Assembly: GCF_003369445.1 (NCBI RefSeq) | Contig: NZ_QRCU01000078.1 | Location: forward strand, 1 to 64,000 | Direction of reading: 5' to 3' | DNA: 64,000 nucleotides | Source: Arthrobacter silvisoli | Lineage (GTDB): Bacteria > Actinomycetota > Actinomycetes > Actinomycetales > Micrococcaceae | In this document: positions 38,346 through 48,976 of the stretch, in pieces | Layout of the letters: every line of letters begins with the position of its first letter | Position numbering within the stretch: position 1 is the stretch's first letter | Notes under the pieces: generated by a model | Database searches by the model: none | What the model was told of the DNA's origin: nothing | The model's input: the letters and a program-made list of their open reading frames with translations, nothing else | Position numbers and translations under genes: made by a program

Positions 38346-38924
38346 TTGACTCTTCGCGTATTAGGAGTCGATCCGGGCCTTACCCGTTGCGGCATCGGGG
38401 TGGTCGACGTCGAACGGAACCGGCGGGCGACCATGGTCGCGGTCGGCGTCGTAGGGACGTCGCCCGACGAAACACTGGACCGGCGCCTGCTGGTGATCGC
38501 CGAGGCGATCGACGAATGGCTCGACCTGCACAAGCCGGACGTCATGGCCGTGGAGCGCGTCTTCTCGCAGCTCAACGTCAGCACGGTGATGGGCGTGGCG
38601 CAGGCGTCCGGCGTCGTCATCGCCGCCGCCGCCCGCCGCGGCATCCCGGTGGCGCTGCACACGCCGTCGGAAGTCAAGGCCGCTGTGACCGGCAGCGGCG
38701 GTGCGAACAAGGACGCCGTCACCAAGCTGATTACCAAGATCCTGCGCCTCGACGCCCCGCCGCGCCCCGCCGATGCGGCGGACGCCCTCGCGCTGGCGGT
38801 GACGCACGCCTGGCGGGCGGGGAGCGGAGCCGCCGTCGCCACCACCGGACCGGGCCGCAGCGCCCTGACACCCGCACAGCGCGCCTGGGCCGAAGCCGAG
38901 GAGAAAGCGCGCCGCGGCCGCTGA
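38346..38924 (+). CDS. ruvC: Holliday junction resolvase RuvC
   Basis: A 192-residue endonuclease that cuts Holliday junctions. Acidic active-site residues are visible in [11 protein letters not shown] (D7), [11 protein letters not shown] and [14 protein letters not shown]. The TTG start has AGGAAGG upstream and gives the family N-terminus. It is the first gene of ruvCAB. Confidence 0.94.
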   Translation: MTLRVLGVDPGLTRCGIGVVDVERNRRATMVAVGVVGTSPDETLDRRLLVIAEAIDEWLDLHKPDVMAVERVFSQLNVSTVMGVAQASGVVIAAAARRGIPVALHTPSEVKAAVTGSGGANKDAVTKLITKILRLDAPPRPADAADALALAVTHAWRAGSGAAVATTGPGRSALTPAQRAWAEAEEKARRGR

Positions 38925-39016
38925 ATGTCGCCCGCCCTTGCTAGGGTATTCGTAGATATGTTCGGATCGTCGCCTGGCACCAGGCTTGACGGCGAGTTTG
39001 GGTTCAGGAGCCGGCT

Positions 39017-39661
39017 TTGATCAGTTTTCTTCGCGGAACGGTGGCGCACGTGGGACTCTCCACGGCGGTCATCGACCTCAACGGCGCCGGAATGGCCGTC
39101 TTCGCCACGCCGCAGACCCTCAGCCGCCTGCACGTCGGCGAGGAAGCGAAGCTGTTCACCTCCCTGATCGTCCGGGAAGACTCCCTGACGCTCTTCGCCT
39201 TTGCCGACGACGACGAGCGCGAGGTTTTCGAGGTCCTGCTCAGTGTCAGCGGGGTCGGGCCGCGGCTGGCCCTGGCGGTCCTGGCCGTCCACGATCCCGA
39301 GACGATCCGCGTGGCCGCGCACAGCGGGGACGGCAAGGCGTTCACCAAAGTTCCCGGAATCGGCCCGAAGGTTGCCGGGCGGATCGTCCTTGAACTGTCC
39401 GGCAAGCTCGTGCCACACGGTACGGGCCCGGCCCCCGTCCAGGCCGCCGTCGCGCAGGCCGACTGGAAGCCGCAGGTGGTCGCCGCGATGACCAGCCTTG
39501 GCTGGTCCGAGAAAGACGCCGGTGGAAGCATCGACAAGGCCATGGCCGATTCCCCGGACCTCGCCCAGGCCGGCGACGTCGCCCAGATCCTGCGCGCCAC
39601 GCTGCGTTGGCTCGGCCAGGACGGTGCGCGGGCCGGCAACAGGGTAGGCAGCCGTGGCTGA
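39017..39661 (+). CDS. ruvA: Holliday junction DNA helicase subunit RuvA
   Basis: A 214-residue junction-binding protein. The N-terminal OB fold ([12 protein letters not shown]) is followed by two helix-hairpin-helix motifs ([16 protein letters not shown] and [14 protein letters not shown]) and a C-terminal RuvB-contacting domain (ALTSLGWSE-like segment). The TTG start follows CAGGAGCCGGC. Its end overlaps ruvB by eight bases. Confidence 0.94.
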   Translation: MISFLRGTVAHVGLSTAVIDLNGAGMAVFATPQTLSRLHVGEEAKLFTSLIVREDSLTLFAFADDDEREVFEVLLSVSGVGPRLALAVLAVHDPETIRVAAHSGDGKAFTKVPGIGPKVAGRIVLELSGKLVPHGTGPAPVQAAVAQADWKPQVVAAMTSLGWSEKDAGGSIDKAMADSPDLAQAGDVAQILRATLRWLGQDGARAGNRVGSRG

Positions 39662-40730
39662 ACCTTCCCTCGTCTCCGGTGGCGAGGAACCGGAAGAGCG
39701 CATCATCGAGGCCGCCCTCCGCCCGAAGAACCTGCACGATTTCGTTGGCCAGCACAGGGTGCGCAAGCAGCTTGCCTTGGTCCTGGAAGCCTCACGTATC
39801 CGCGGCCGCAGCGCCGACCATGTGCTGCTCTCCGGCCCGCCCGGCCTCGGCAAGACCACTCTCTCGATGATCATCGCCGCAGAGATGAACGTGCCCCTTC
39901 GGATCAGCAGTGGCCCGGCCATTCAGCACGCCGGCGACCTCGCCGCGATCCTTTCCTCCCTGTCCGAGGGCGAGGTCTTGTTCCTCGACGAAATCCACCG
40001 GATGTCCCGGCCGGCCGAAGAAATGCTCTACATGGCCATGGAGGACTTCCGGGTGGACATCGTGGTGGGCAAGGGCGCCGGTGCAACGGCCATTCCGCTG
40101 GAGCTGCCGCCCTTCACCCTGGTGGGCGCTACCACCCGTGCGGGCCTGCTGCCGGGTCCGCTGCGTGACCGCTTCGGGTTCACCGGGCATTTGGAGTTCT
40201 ACTCGGTTGAGGAGCTCGAACTCGTCCTCCGGCGCTCCGCGGGACTTCTCGACCTCAAGGTGAATTCGGCGGGCTTCCGCGAAATCGCCGGCCGTTCCCG
40301 CGGAACGCCCCGTATCGCCAACCGCCTGCTCCGCCGCGTCCGCGACTGGGCGCTGGTGCACGGCGTCGAGCAGATCGACGCCCGCTCGGCGTCGGCTGCC
40401 CTTGACATGTACGAGGTGGACCAGCGCGGGCTGGACCGCCTGGACCGCTCGGTCCTCGATGCGCTCATCACCAAGTTCAACGGCGGCCCGGTGGGACTCT
40501 CTACCCTGGCGATCGCCGTCGGCGAGGAGCCTGAAACTGTCGAAACCGTGGCCGAACCCTTCCTGGTGCGGGAGGGCCTGCTGGGCCGGACCCCGCGGGG
40601 GAGGATCGCGCTGGCCCCGGCCTGGACGCACCTCGGTTACGCTGTGCCGCCCGGTGTATTCGGGCAGGACCCGCTGGACCTGTTCGGTCAGGAAGACAAC
40701 ACGGAACAGCCCATCGAATCCGGTTTGTAA
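39654..40730 (+). CDS. ruvB: Holliday junction DNA helicase RuvB
   Basis: A 358-residue AAA+ motor for branch migration. Walker A is [14 protein letters not shown], Walker [11 protein letters not shown], sensor/arginine-finger region [16 protein letters not shown], and a C-terminal winged helix ([12 protein letters not shown]). The GTG start overlaps ruvA, so expression is coupled. Confidence 0.96.
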   Translation: MAEPSLVSGGEEPEERIIEAALRPKNLHDFVGQHRVRKQLALVLEASRIRGRSADHVLLSGPPGLGKTTLSMIIAAEMNVPLRISSGPAIQHAGDLAAILSSLSEGEVLFLDEIHRMSRPAEEMLYMAMEDFRVDIVVGKGAGATAIPLELPPFTLVGATTRAGLLPGPLRDRFGFTGHLEFYSVEELELVLRRSAGLLDLKVNSAGFREIAGRSRGTPRIANRLLRRVRDWALVHGVEQIDARSASAALDMYEVDQRGLDRLDRSVLDALITKFNGGPVGLSTLAIAVGEEPETVETVAEPFLVREGLLGRTPRGRIALAPAWTHLGYAVPPGVFGQDPLDLFGQEDNTEQPIESGL

Positions 40731-40908
40731 CCCTGCTCCCAGCTTTTCCCCCTAGACTGGTATGACGCTCGGCACGTTCGAGCCCATGGAGCCATGCCCG
40801 CCGTACGGCGGCGCACCGTCCGGTTTGTCGGGGGATTTCCCCGCTTCCGGATCCACCAGGGGAGCGATGCCGTGAACCTCAACGTATGCAAAGAAATGGA
40901 ACTTCCCC

Positions 40909-41307
40909 GTGGATGTAATGAACATTCTGCTGTTTGTCCTTCTTGGCGTCTTCATCTTCATGATGTTCCGCCGCAACAAGAAGGCCCGGGAGCAGCAGAC
41001 CAAGCTGCAGTCCCAGTTCGCCCCGGGCGTAGACGTGATGACCAGCTTCGGGCTGTTCGGCCGCATCGTGTCGATGGATGACGCCGAGAACAAAGTGGTC
41101 CTCGAGCTGTCCCCCGGAAACTTTGCCACCGTGCACCGCCAGGCCGTGACCAAGGTGATCGAAGCCCCCGAGGCCGCCGCTGTCGAGGTCCCGGACGACG
41201 CCTCTTCCCTCGGTGAGCAGGCACAGGCCGGTCCCGCGGCGGATCCTGCGGAGACCCCGGAAGAGTCCATCAAGCGCCTCAACGGTGAGGACAAGAAGGA
41301 CAGCTAG
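40909..41307 (+). CDS. yajC: Preprotein translocase subunit YajC
   Basis: A 132-residue protein with one N-terminal membrane helix (ILLFVLLGVFIFMMF), the RRNKKAREQQTKLQ basic stretch and the FAPGVDVMTSFGLFGRIV core domain. The acidic tail is variable in the family. It forms the accessory Sec complex with SecD and SecF, encoded next. The GTG at 40909 has GGAAC upstream; an ATG nine bases later is also possible. Confidence 0.9.
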   Translation: MDVMNILLFVLLGVFIFMMFRRNKKAREQQTKLQSQFAPGVDVMTSFGLFGRIVSMDDAENKVVLELSPGNFATVHRQAVTKVIEAPEAAAVEVPDDASSLGEQAQAGPAADPAETPEESIKRLNGEDKKDS

Positions 41308-41414
41308 TCCTGCGCCTTTTCAGGGCGGACACGTTCCCAAGGCAATGACCTGCCGTCGGCCGGCGCTTACAAGTGACGGCCGGCGGTAGATCCGTCACAA
41401 CAGGAAGATCGAAC

Positions 41415-43187
41415 ATGGCACGAACCGGCCGCAAGAACCCAGCCCGCAGGGTGCTGATCTGGCTTGTCGCAATTTTCGCCGCACTGACCGCCGTCCTTGG
41501 CGGCGGTGTCATCGCCGGCCACGCAAGCTGGGCTCCGAAGCTCGCGCTGGACCTCGAGGGCGGTACCCAGATGATCCTGGCGCCCAAGGTCGAGGGCTCC
41601 TCGGAAATCAATGAGGACCAACTGAATCAGGCCGTGGCGATCATCCGCCAGCGCGTGGATGGCTCCGGCGTCGCCGAAGCCGAAATCAGCACCCAGTCCG
41701 GGCGTAACGTGGTGGTCAGCCTTCCGGGCACCCCCTCGAAGGAAACCCGTGCCCTGATCCAGGCTTCCGCCGACATGAACTTCCGCCCGGTCATCGCGGC
41801 CGGTGACGGCGCTGCCGTGCCGGTGGCTTCCCGGACCAAAGACGCGGACCTGCCCAAGCCGACGGCGAAGCCCACCAACGCCAGCGACAACAACTGGGTC
41901 ACGGCCGACGTCTACAAGGCCTTCGAAGCCCTCGACTGCGTCAACCCCTCGCAGGACAAGCAGGAACGCTCCGATCCCGCCAAGCCGCTCGTCACGTGTG
42001 AACCGGCCACCGCACAGTCCCCGGCCGTCAAGTACATCCTCGGTCCCGTGGAGGTGAAGGGCCAGGACATCACGTCCTCGACCTTCGGCCCGGTCCAGGG
42101 CGCGCAGGGTTCCGTGACGAATGACTGGGGTGTGAACATCACCTTCAACGAGTCCGCCACCAAGACCTTCAAAGCGGTCACCGAGCGACTCAACCAGTAC
42201 TACGTCGCGTCCCAGGCGCAGGGCGGCAACGACCCCAAGGCCCAGTTCGCCATCGTCCTGGACGACCAGGTCATTTCCGCGCCCCGTTCGCTTGCGGTCA
42301 TCACCGACGGCCGCCCACAGATCACCGGCAACTTCACCGAACAGACCGCCAAGGCCCTGTCCGACCAACTGCGCTACGGTGCCCTGCCCATCAGCTTCGA
42401 CATCCAGTCCGAAGAGCAGATTTCGGCAACCCTCGGCGGCGAGCAGCTGCGGCTGGGCCTGCTGGCCGGCATCATCGGCCTGCTGCTCGTGGTGGTGTAC
42501 TCCCTGTTCCAGTACCGCGCACTCGGCTTCGTCACCATCGCCTCGCTCGTCGTGGCAGGCGGCCTGACCTACCTCGCCATCGCCATCCTTGGCTGGACCG
42601 AGAATTACCGGCTTTCCCTCGCCGGCGTCGCGGGCCTCATCGTCGCAATCGGCCAGACCGCGGACTCGTTCATCGTCTACTTCGAACGCATCCGCGACGA
42701 ACTGCGCGAGGGCAAGGGCCTGGTCTCCGCCGTCGAGAACGGCTGGAAGCGCGCCAAGCGCACGGTCCTGGCCTCCAAGGCTGTCAACCTCCTCGCCGCG
42801 CTCGTGCTCTACTTCGTGGCTGTCGGTAACGTCCGCGGCTTCGCCTTCACCCTCGGCCTGACCGCCCTCGCCGATCTCCTCGTGGTCTTCATGTTCACGC
42901 ACCCCACCCTGCAGGTGCTGGCGCGTACGAAGTTCTTCGGCGAAGGCCACCGCTTCTCCGGGCTGGACCCGGCACGGCTCGGCGCGGTGCCGCTGTACCG
43001 CGGTGCGGGCCGGCTCCGCACGCCCACGGAGAAGCCCGCCGTCGTGCGTCCGCGCAACGCCGGTGCCGCTGCTGAGGCCGAACGCCGCATGACCATTGCC
43101 GAACGCCGCCTCGCCGAGAAGCAGGGCGAACTGTCCGGATCTTCGAAGGGCAGCAGTTCTTCCAGCGGAACCAAGGAAGGCAAGTAA
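41415..43187 (+). CDS. secD: Protein translocase subunit SecD
   Basis: A 590-residue membrane protein with one N-terminal helix, a large extracytoplasmic P1 domain (starting KLALDLEGGTQMILAPKV) and five further helices, with the RND-type segment FVTIASLVVAGGLTYLAIA and the GQTADSFIVYFERIRDELR loop. It uses the proton-motive force to help release translocated proteins. The ATG at 41415 follows AGGAAGATCGAAC. It has a Ser/Lys-rich tail and overlaps secF by one base. Confidence 0.95.
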   Translation: MARTGRKNPARRVLIWLVAIFAALTAVLGGGVIAGHASWAPKLALDLEGGTQMILAPKVEGSSEINEDQLNQAVAIIRQRVDGSGVAEAEISTQSGRNVVVSLPGTPSKETRALIQASADMNFRPVIAAGDGAAVPVASRTKDADLPKPTAKPTNASDNNWVTADVYKAFEALDCVNPSQDKQERSDPAKPLVTCEPATAQSPAVKYILGPVEVKGQDITSSTFGPVQGAQGSVTNDWGVNITFNESATKTFKAVTERLNQYYVASQAQGGNDPKAQFAIVLDDQVISAPRSLAVITDGRPQITGNFTEQTAKALSDQLRYGALPISFDIQSEEQISATLGGEQLRLGLLAGIIGLLLVVVYSLFQYRALGFVTIASLVVAGGLTYLAIAILGWTENYRLSLAGVAGLIVAIGQTADSFIVYFERIRDELREGKGLVSAVENGWKRAKRTVLASKAVNLLAALVLYFVAVGNVRGFAFTLGLTALADLLVVFMFTHPTLQVLARTKFFGEGHRFSGLDPARLGAVPLYRGAGRLRTPTEKPAVVRPRNAGAAAEAERRMTIAERRLAEKQGELSGSSKGSSSSSGTKEGK

Positions 43188-44200
43188 TGACCAGCAGCTT
43201 TGCACGCTTCGGTAACGAGCTTTACACCGGGAAGCGCTCCTACGATTTCGTCGGTGCCAAGAAGATCTGGTTCCTGATCGCCGCCGTCGCGATCGCCGTG
43301 TCCATCCTCCTGCCGGCGGTCAAGGGCGGTTTCAACCTCGGCATCGAGTTCCGCGGCGGTTCCGAGTTCACCGTCTCGAACGTCAAGACCACGGACTCGA
43401 CGCTGGGCGAGAAGGCCGTGCACAACGTCGTTGCCGGCGCCGTGCCGCGCGTGGCCAACGTCGCCGGCAACACGATGCGGATCCAGACCGACAAGCTCAG
43501 CGACGACGAGACGCTGCGGATCAAGGAGGGCCTCACCTCCGCCTATGGCGTCACGGAAAACGAAGTCACGTCGACCTTCATCGGTCCCACCTGGGGCCAG
43601 GACGTCACCAAGCAGGCGCTGATCGGCCTCGCCGTGTTCGTCGGCCTCGCCGCCGTCCTGATGGCCCTGTACTTCCGCACCTGGAAGATGTCCGTCTCCG
43701 CCCTCGCGGGCATGGTGGTCACCATGGTCATCACCGCCGGCGTGTATTCGGCGAGCGACTTCGAAGTGACGCCTTCGGCGATCATCGGCTTCCTGACAGT
43801 GCTGAGCTACTCGTTGTACGACACCGTGGTGGTCTTCGACAAGATCCGCGAAAACACCTCCGATATCGCCACCTCCACCCGGCGGACATTCGCCGGCGAA
43901 GTGAACCTCGCCGTGAACCAGACCCTGGTCCGTTCCATCAACACCATGATGGTCGCCGTCCTGCCGGTTGCCGCGATCCTGTTCATCGGTGCCGGACTGC
44001 TGGGCGCAGGCACCCTGCGGGACCTGTCGCTGGCACTGTTCGTCGGCATCCTGATCGGCACGGCAGCTACGATCTTCATCGCCGCGCCGCTGTACGCCTG
44101 GCTGCGCCAGGGCGAGCCGGACCTGGTCAAGCAGGCCAAGAAGGTCGCGTCCCGCCGCGCGGGCGCCGCAGCGGCCGAAAGTGAGCCCGCCACTACCTGA
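43187..44200 (+). CDS. secF: Protein translocase subunit SecF
   Basis: A 337-residue membrane protein with six helices and the SecF signatures FNLGIEFRGGSEFTV and SYSLYDTVVVFDKIRENT. It forms a complex with SecD. The ATG overlaps the secD stop codon as TAATG. A strong hairpin follows, ending the yajC-secDF unit. Confidence 0.95.
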   Translation: MTSSFARFGNELYTGKRSYDFVGAKKIWFLIAAVAIAVSILLPAVKGGFNLGIEFRGGSEFTVSNVKTTDSTLGEKAVHNVVAGAVPRVANVAGNTMRIQTDKLSDDETLRIKEGLTSAYGVTENEVTSTFIGPTWGQDVTKQALIGLAVFVGLAAVLMALYFRTWKMSVSALAGMVVTMVITAGVYSASDFEVTPSAIIGFLTVLSYSLYDTVVVFDKIRENTSDIATSTRRTFAGEVNLAVNQTLVRSINTMMVAVLPVAAILFIGAGLLGAGTLRDLSLALFVGILIGTAATIFIAAPLYAWLRQGEPDLVKQAKKVASRRAGAAAAESEPATT

Positions 44201-44217
44201 GTGCTGCGTTTCGATCA

Positions 44218-44250
44218 GGGCCGGCCACCGCATGCCGCGGTGGCCGGCCC
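44218..44250 (+). terminator. Intrinsic terminator after secF
   Basis: GGGCCGGCCACCGC and GCGGTGGCCGGCCC form a perfect 14-bp stem around ATGCC, about 18 bases past the secF stop. A weak T run (GTTTCC) follows. Confidence 0.7.
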
Positions 44251-44340
44251 GTGGCGTTTCCGTCATGTTGCCGGCTGTTCCCGACGGATGCCCCGGCAGG
44301 AATAGACTGGGATAATTAATCCGTTCGTGAGGGGACTTCT

Positions 44341-46734
44341 GTGGAGGAACGTACGACGTCGGCGCCACCGGCAGGCGGGGACAGCGGCTTGGGCCCTGCC
44401 TCCGGAACTGCCCCTGCGCCGTCGGCAGGCACCGCAGGCGGGGTGCCTGTGGACAGCTTCGGCATCCGCCCGACCTTCCCGGGCCGGCGAGAACGGACGC
44501 GTTCCCGGCTTGCGCGGCTGACCGGCCGCGGGGTCGCCAGCTACTCGCCGATCCTCGAACCCCTGCTGCGCACCGTACGGGTGAACAACCCCAAGGAAGA
44601 CTTCGACCTCATCCAGCGGGCCTTCGCCGTAGCCGAGCGCAGCCACCAGGGCCAGAAGCGCAAGAGCGGCGATCCCTACATCACCCACCCCGTCGCCGTT
44701 GCCACCATCCTGGCCGAGCTCGGCATGACCGGGACCACCCTCGCCGCGGCCCTGCTCCACGACACCGTTGAGGACACCCCCTACACCCTGGGTGACCTCA
44801 CCCGGGATTTCGGACCCGAAGTAGCCATGCTGGTGGACGGCGTGACCAAGCTGGACAAGGTGCAGTTTGGTGATGCCGCCCAGTCCGAGACCGTCCGCAA
44901 GATGGTCGTCGCGATGGCCAAGGACATCCGCGTCCTGATGATCAAGCTCGCCGACCGCCTGCACAACGCGCGCACCTGGCGGTTCGTGTCCGCGGAGTCC
45001 TCCTCGCGCAAGGCACGCGAGACCCTGGAAATCTTCGCGCCGCTGGCGCACCGCCTCGGCATGAACACGATCAAGTGGGAACTCGAGGACCTGTCCTTCG
45101 CGGCCCTGTATCCCAAGGTGTACGAGGAAATCGTCCGCATGGTGGGGGACCGGACCCCGGAGCGCGAGAAGAGCCTCAGCGTCATCCGCAACCAGATTGC
45201 CGACGATCTGCGGCTGGCGAAGATCAAGGCCACCATCACCGGCCGGCCCAAGCATTACTACTCCATCTACCAGAAGATGGTGGTCCGCGATAAGGACTTC
45301 GACGACATCAACGACCTGATGGGCGTGCGCGTCCTGGTCGACACTGTCCGGGACTGTTACGCCGCCCTTGGCACCCTGCACGCGCGCTGGAACCCGCTGC
45401 CCGGCCGGTTCAAGGATTACATCGCGATGCCGAAGTTCAACATGTACCAGTCGCTGCACACCACGGTGATCGGACCCGGCGGCAAGCCCGTGGAAATCCA
45501 GATCCGCACGCACGAGATGCACCGCCGCGCCGAATACGGTGTGGCCGCGCACTGGAAGTACAAAGACCAGCCCAACCGGACCGCCGTCGGGCCCGGCAGC
45601 CCCCGCGACGGGGACATGGGCTGGCTGCGGTCCCTTGTCGACTGGCAGCAGGAAACCTCCGACCCGGGCGAGTTCCTCGACTCCCTGCGTTTCGAAATCA
45701 ACGCCCGCGAAGTCTTCGTGTTCACCCCCAAGGGCGAGGTCATGGCGCTGCCGGCCGGCTCCACGCCGGTGGACTTCGCCTACGCGGTGCACACCGAGGT
45801 GGGCCACCGGACCATCGGCGCCCGGGTGAACGGCAAGCTCGTTCCACTCAACAGCGAACTCAACCACGGCGACTGGGTGGAGATCTTCACCTCCAAGGCC
45901 GAAGGCGCCGGCCCCAGCCAGGACTGGCAGCACTTCGTCAAGAGCGCCCGGGCCCGCAACAAAATCCGCCAGTGGTTCAGCAAGGAACGCCGCGAAGAGG
46001 CGATAGAACGCGGCAAGGACCTGCTGACCCGCGCGATGCGCAAGCAGAACCTGCCGCTCCAGCGCCTCATGACCCACGACGCTTTGGCCACCGTGGCCGA
46101 GGACTTCCACTACGTGGACATCTCCGGCCTGTACGCCGGGGTGGGCGACGGGCACACCTCGGCCCAGTCCGTCATGGAAAAGCTCATGGAGCACCTCGGC
46201 GGGCAGGAATCGCCGGACGAGGAACTGGACGAAGTCAGTGTCCCCACCCAGGTGGCGAAGACCCGCTACTCGGATTCGGGCGTCATCGTCCGCGGCGTCG
46301 GCGATGTCTGGGTGAAGCTGGCACGCTGCTGCACCCCGGTGCCGCCCGATCCCATCCTGGGCTTCGTTACCCGCGGTTCGGGGGTCTCGGTGCACCGCAC
46401 CGACTGCACCAATGTGGCCGGGCTTCGGGACGAGCCGGACCGGATTGTGGACGTGGAGTGGGCGCCCACCCAGTCCAGCGTGTTCCTCGTGGAGATCCAG
46501 GTGGAGGCGCTTGACCGCAAGTCGCTGCTGTCCGATGTGACCCGCGTACTCTCGGACAACCACGTCAACATCCTGGCCGCCTCCGTTCACACCTCCAGCG
46601 ACCGGGTGGCGATCTCCCGTTTCGCGTTCGAAATGGGCGACCCGAAGTACCTGCACCACGTCCTGAGCGCGGTCCGCAGGATTGACGGCGTCTTCGACGT
46701 CTACCGCACCACCGGCAACCGGCGCCGCAGCTAG
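44341..46734 (+). CDS. rel: Bifunctional (p)ppGpp synthetase/hydrolase, RelA/SpoT family
   Basis: A 797-residue stringent-response enzyme. An HD hydrolase domain ([25 protein letters not shown]) at about residues 95-250 precedes the synthetase domain ([41 protein letters not shown]), then TGS ([20 protein letters not shown]) and a C-terminal ACT domain. The intact HD motif argues for hydrolase activity as well. The first 60 residues are disordered, as usual in this group. GTG start after GTGAGGGGACTTCT. Confidence 0.95.
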   Translation: MEERTTSAPPAGGDSGLGPASGTAPAPSAGTAGGVPVDSFGIRPTFPGRRERTRSRLARLTGRGVASYSPILEPLLRTVRVNNPKEDFDLIQRAFAVAERSHQGQKRKSGDPYITHPVAVATILAELGMTGTTLAAALLHDTVEDTPYTLGDLTRDFGPEVAMLVDGVTKLDKVQFGDAAQSETVRKMVVAMAKDIRVLMIKLADRLHNARTWRFVSAESSSRKARETLEIFAPLAHRLGMNTIKWELEDLSFAALYPKVYEEIVRMVGDRTPEREKSLSVIRNQIADDLRLAKIKATITGRPKHYYSIYQKMVVRDKDFDDINDLMGVRVLVDTVRDCYAALGTLHARWNPLPGRFKDYIAMPKFNMYQSLHTTVIGPGGKPVEIQIRTHEMHRRAEYGVAAHWKYKDQPNRTAVGPGSPRDGDMGWLRSLVDWQQETSDPGEFLDSLRFEINAREVFVFTPKGEVMALPAGSTPVDFAYAVHTEVGHRTIGARVNGKLVPLNSELNHGDWVEIFTSKAEGAGPSQDWQHFVKSARARNKIRQWFSKERREEAIERGKDLLTRAMRKQNLPLQRLMTHDALATVAEDFHYVDISGLYAGVGDGHTSAQSVMEKLMEHLGGQESPDEELDEVSVPTQVAKTRYSDSGVIVRGVGDVWVKLARCCTPVPPDPILGFVTRGSGVSVHRTDCTNVAGLRDEPDRIVDVEWAPTQSSVFLVEIQVEALDRKSLLSDVTRVLSDNHVNILAASVHTSSDRVAISRFAFEMGDPKYLHHVLSAVRRIDGVFDVYRTTGNRRRS

Positions 46735-46748
46735 CACCCCGACGGCGC

Positions 46749-47351
46749 TCATGCCGCCGCAGGTGCCGACAGCAGCGCCAGCTTGGCCAGGGCCGCCCTC
46801 TTATGCGGCACCCTCTGGGTCGCCTCGACGGCGAGGACGAGCAGGCGGAGGCGGATTCCCAGTTCGGCCTTGTCCAGGAGGGCCTGGAGCGCGGGAACGG
46901 CGCGCTCGGCCTCCACATGGAGAGCGACGTCGACGGCGGTTCGCAGCGGGCTCGTGACCAGGAGTCCGCCGATGCTCACCACGTCCAGGGGCCCGAGCCG
47001 GACTTCGTGCAGAATGCAGCCCCGCGTCGACCGCAGGCTCGAGACCCGGTGCTTGGCGTCTACCAGCAGGGAGAGCCGCTCCGGGACGGTTCCGCAGCCG
47101 AAGATCCACGCCGCCGTCATTCGCCCGGCCACCACCTTCTGCCGGATGTTCTCCGGCACCACCAGCCCGGCCGCCCGGGCGCGCAGCCGCGGCGTCGCAC
47201 TCACGCCCGGTGCCGTGAAGCTGTCGCCGTACAAGGGCTGCAGCACGCCGTCGAACGCCATGGACTGCAGTTCGCCGTGGCTGAACACATCGTTGGGGGA
47301 GTACAGCTCCTGGAACGGAGGCCCCGGCTCCGTCGGCGTTGGCGCATTCAT
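46749..47351 (-). CDS. AbiEi-like antitoxin/regulator family protein
   Basis: A 200-residue protein. The central part (ARAAGLVVPENIRQKVVAGR, then AWIFGCGTVPERLSLLVD and VSIGGLLVTSPLRTAVDVAL) resembles the AbiEi-type antitoxin C-terminal fold often found as orphan genes in actinobacteria. There is no AbiEii nucleotidyltransferase toxin nearby and no clear DNA-binding N-terminus, so function is unassigned. It converges on rel with 14 bases between the stops. Confidence 0.5.
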   Translation of the reverse strand: MNAPTPTEPGPPFQELYSPNDVFSHGELQSMAFDGVLQPLYGDSFTAPGVSATPRLRARAAGLVVPENIRQKVVAGRMTAAWIFGCGTVPERLSLLVDAKHRVSSLRSTRGCILHEVRLGPLDVVSIGGLLVTSPLRTAVDVALHVEAERAVPALQALLDKAELGIRLRLLVLAVEATQRVPHKRAALAKLALLSAPAAA

Positions 47352-47382
47352 TGAGCCATCATGGCCCTGCGCCCTTTAACGC

Positions 47383-47430
47383 GTACAGGCCCGGTTCCGG
47401 TTATGTGGATAACCGGAACCGGGCCTGTAC
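47383..47430 (-). terminator. Very long perfect hairpin downstream of the DUF349 gene
   Basis: Two perfectly complementary 22-base arms (47383-47404 and 47409-47430) enclose the loop GTGG. It lies about 30 bases past the DUF349 stop. The T tract is missing, but the stem is strong enough to end transcription, possibly in both directions. Confidence 0.65.
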
Positions 47431-47461
47431 GGCGGTGCGTGGAACAGCCGGTTCGGAAGGC

Positions 47462-48913
47462 TTAGCCGAGGTCGCTGGCGGAGCGCTGGATCTGGTCGAG
47501 CCAGGCCTGCCGTGCCTCGAGGGCTTCCCGGGCTTCCTTGATGCCGCGTGCGTCGCCGGACTTTTCCGCCTTGGCGAGGTCGTCCTTCAGCCCGGCTATC
47601 GCGGACTCGAGCTGGGCAAGGGCGCTGTTGGTGCGCGCCTTGGTTTCCGGGTTGCTGCGGCGCCACTTGTCGTCTTCGGCCTCCCGGACTGCGTCCTCCA
47701 CCTTGCGTAGGCCCGCTTCGATCCGGCCCATGTCGGCGCGCGGTACCTTGCCGGCCTCGTCCCAGCGGTCCCGGATGGACTGCAGGGCCTTCTTGGCGGC
47801 CGCGAGGTCGGTGATCGGCAGCAGGGCCTGGGCCTCGGCGATCAGCTCTTCCTTGACCACGAGGTTCGCTGCGTACTGCTGGTCGATTTCCTCGTTCGCG
47901 GCCTGGCGCTTGCTGAAGAAGACGTCCTGGGCGGCGCGGAAGCGCAACCACAGCGCGTCGTCGTCCTTGCGGCTCGCCCGCGGGGTGGCCTTCCACTGGT
48001 CCATCAGGCGGCGGTACTCGCCTGCGGTGTAGCCCCAGTCGGTGGAGTCGGACAGGGCCTCGGCTTCGGCGATCAGCTTCTCCTTGGCGGCCTTGGCCGC
48101 GGAGTTGGTGCTGTCCAGCTGGGAGAAGTAGGCCCGGCGGTGGCGGTCGAACACGGTGCGGGCAGCGCGGAAGCGCTTCCACAGGGCATCTTCGTTGCTG
48201 CGGCCGAGCCGGATGCCGTTCTTCTGGGCCGTCTTCCAGCTTTCGAAGAGCTCGTTCATGCGGGCGCTGGAGGTCTTCCACTGCACCTGGGACGGGTCCT
48301 GGCCGGAAATGGCTTCGGCCTCTGCGACGATGGCTTCGCGGGCGGCGAGTTCAGCGGTGCGCGCGGCTTCATGCGCGGCCTTCTCGGACTGTTCGAGTTC
48401 GGCGATCTGCGCGGTCAGGGTATCGAGCCGGGCCTCGGCGGAGCGGATGTCACCCACCATGTTGCGCTCGGCCAGCTGCTCGCGGAGGTGATTCACGGTC
48501 TTCTGCATGTCCGTGGCCGGGGCCTTGGATTCGACGCGGTGTTCCAGCAGTACCACCTGGGCCAGGATGTCCTCGAACTTGCGCGCGAAGTAGCCCAGGG
48601 CCTCCTCACGGCTCACACCGGGGTACTGGCCCACCGGCTGCTCAGCGCCGTCGATGGTCAGGAAGACGTGGCCGTCCTCCTCCGCACGTCCCCACTTGGA
48701 TGCCTCCGCCAGCGAAACGGCGGACGGCGCGGGAGCAGGTGCCGCGGGGATGACGCTCGGTGCGGCCTTCGGACGGGCTGCGAACGCTGCCGGCGAGGGG
48801 GCGGCGGGACGCGGCGCCTCCGATGCAACAGGCGTGGGCGTTTCCGTGGCAGGGAGCTGTTCCGCTTCGTTGGCCGTTACTGCAGTTTCGTCGGATTGCT
48901 GACTGTGTGTCAC
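47462..48913 (-). CDS. DUF349 domain-containing protein
   Basis: A 483-residue cytoplasmic protein. The first 70 residues are Pro/Ala-rich and disordered; then come several DUF349 helical repeats (VQWKTSSARMNELFESWKTA, then RSNEDALWKRFRAARTVFD; GEYRRLMDQWKATPRASRKD with DALWLRFRAAQDVF). Long coiled-coil segments connect them. The function is unknown; DUF349 proteins in other bacteria have been linked to nucleic-acid or stress processes. The GTG start lies near the gene for the cyclophilin upstream on the same strand. Confidence 0.88.
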   Translation of the reverse strand: MTHSQQSDETAVTANEAEQLPATETPTPVASEAPRPAAPSPAAFAARPKAAPSVIPAAPAPAPSAVSLAEASKWGRAEEDGHVFLTIDGAEQPVGQYPGVSREEALGYFARKFEDILAQVVLLEHRVESKAPATDMQKTVNHLREQLAERNMVGDIRSAEARLDTLTAQIAELEQSEKAAHEAARTAELAAREAIVAEAEAISGQDPSQVQWKTSSARMNELFESWKTAQKNGIRLGRSNEDALWKRFRAARTVFDRHRRAYFSQLDSTNSAAKAAKEKLIAEAEALSDSTDWGYTAGEYRRLMDQWKATPRASRKDDDALWLRFRAAQDVFFSKRQAANEEIDQQYAANLVVKEELIAEAQALLPITDLAAAKKALQSIRDRWDEAGKVPRADMGRIEAGLRKVEDAVREAEDDKWRRSNPETKARTNSALAQLESAIAGLKDDLAKAEKSGDARGIKEAREALEARQAWLDQIQRSASDLG

Positions 48914-48976
48914 CGCTAAAAGTCTTTCGCTTGGAGGGATTACTAAGGTAAGGCGCCGTGCGGGTTGCCCGGCTGT

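Noticed and set aside
44263-46752. 829-codon frame opposite rel
   Set aside because: Shadow of rel, which carries intact HD, synthetase, TGS and ACT motifs on the other strand.
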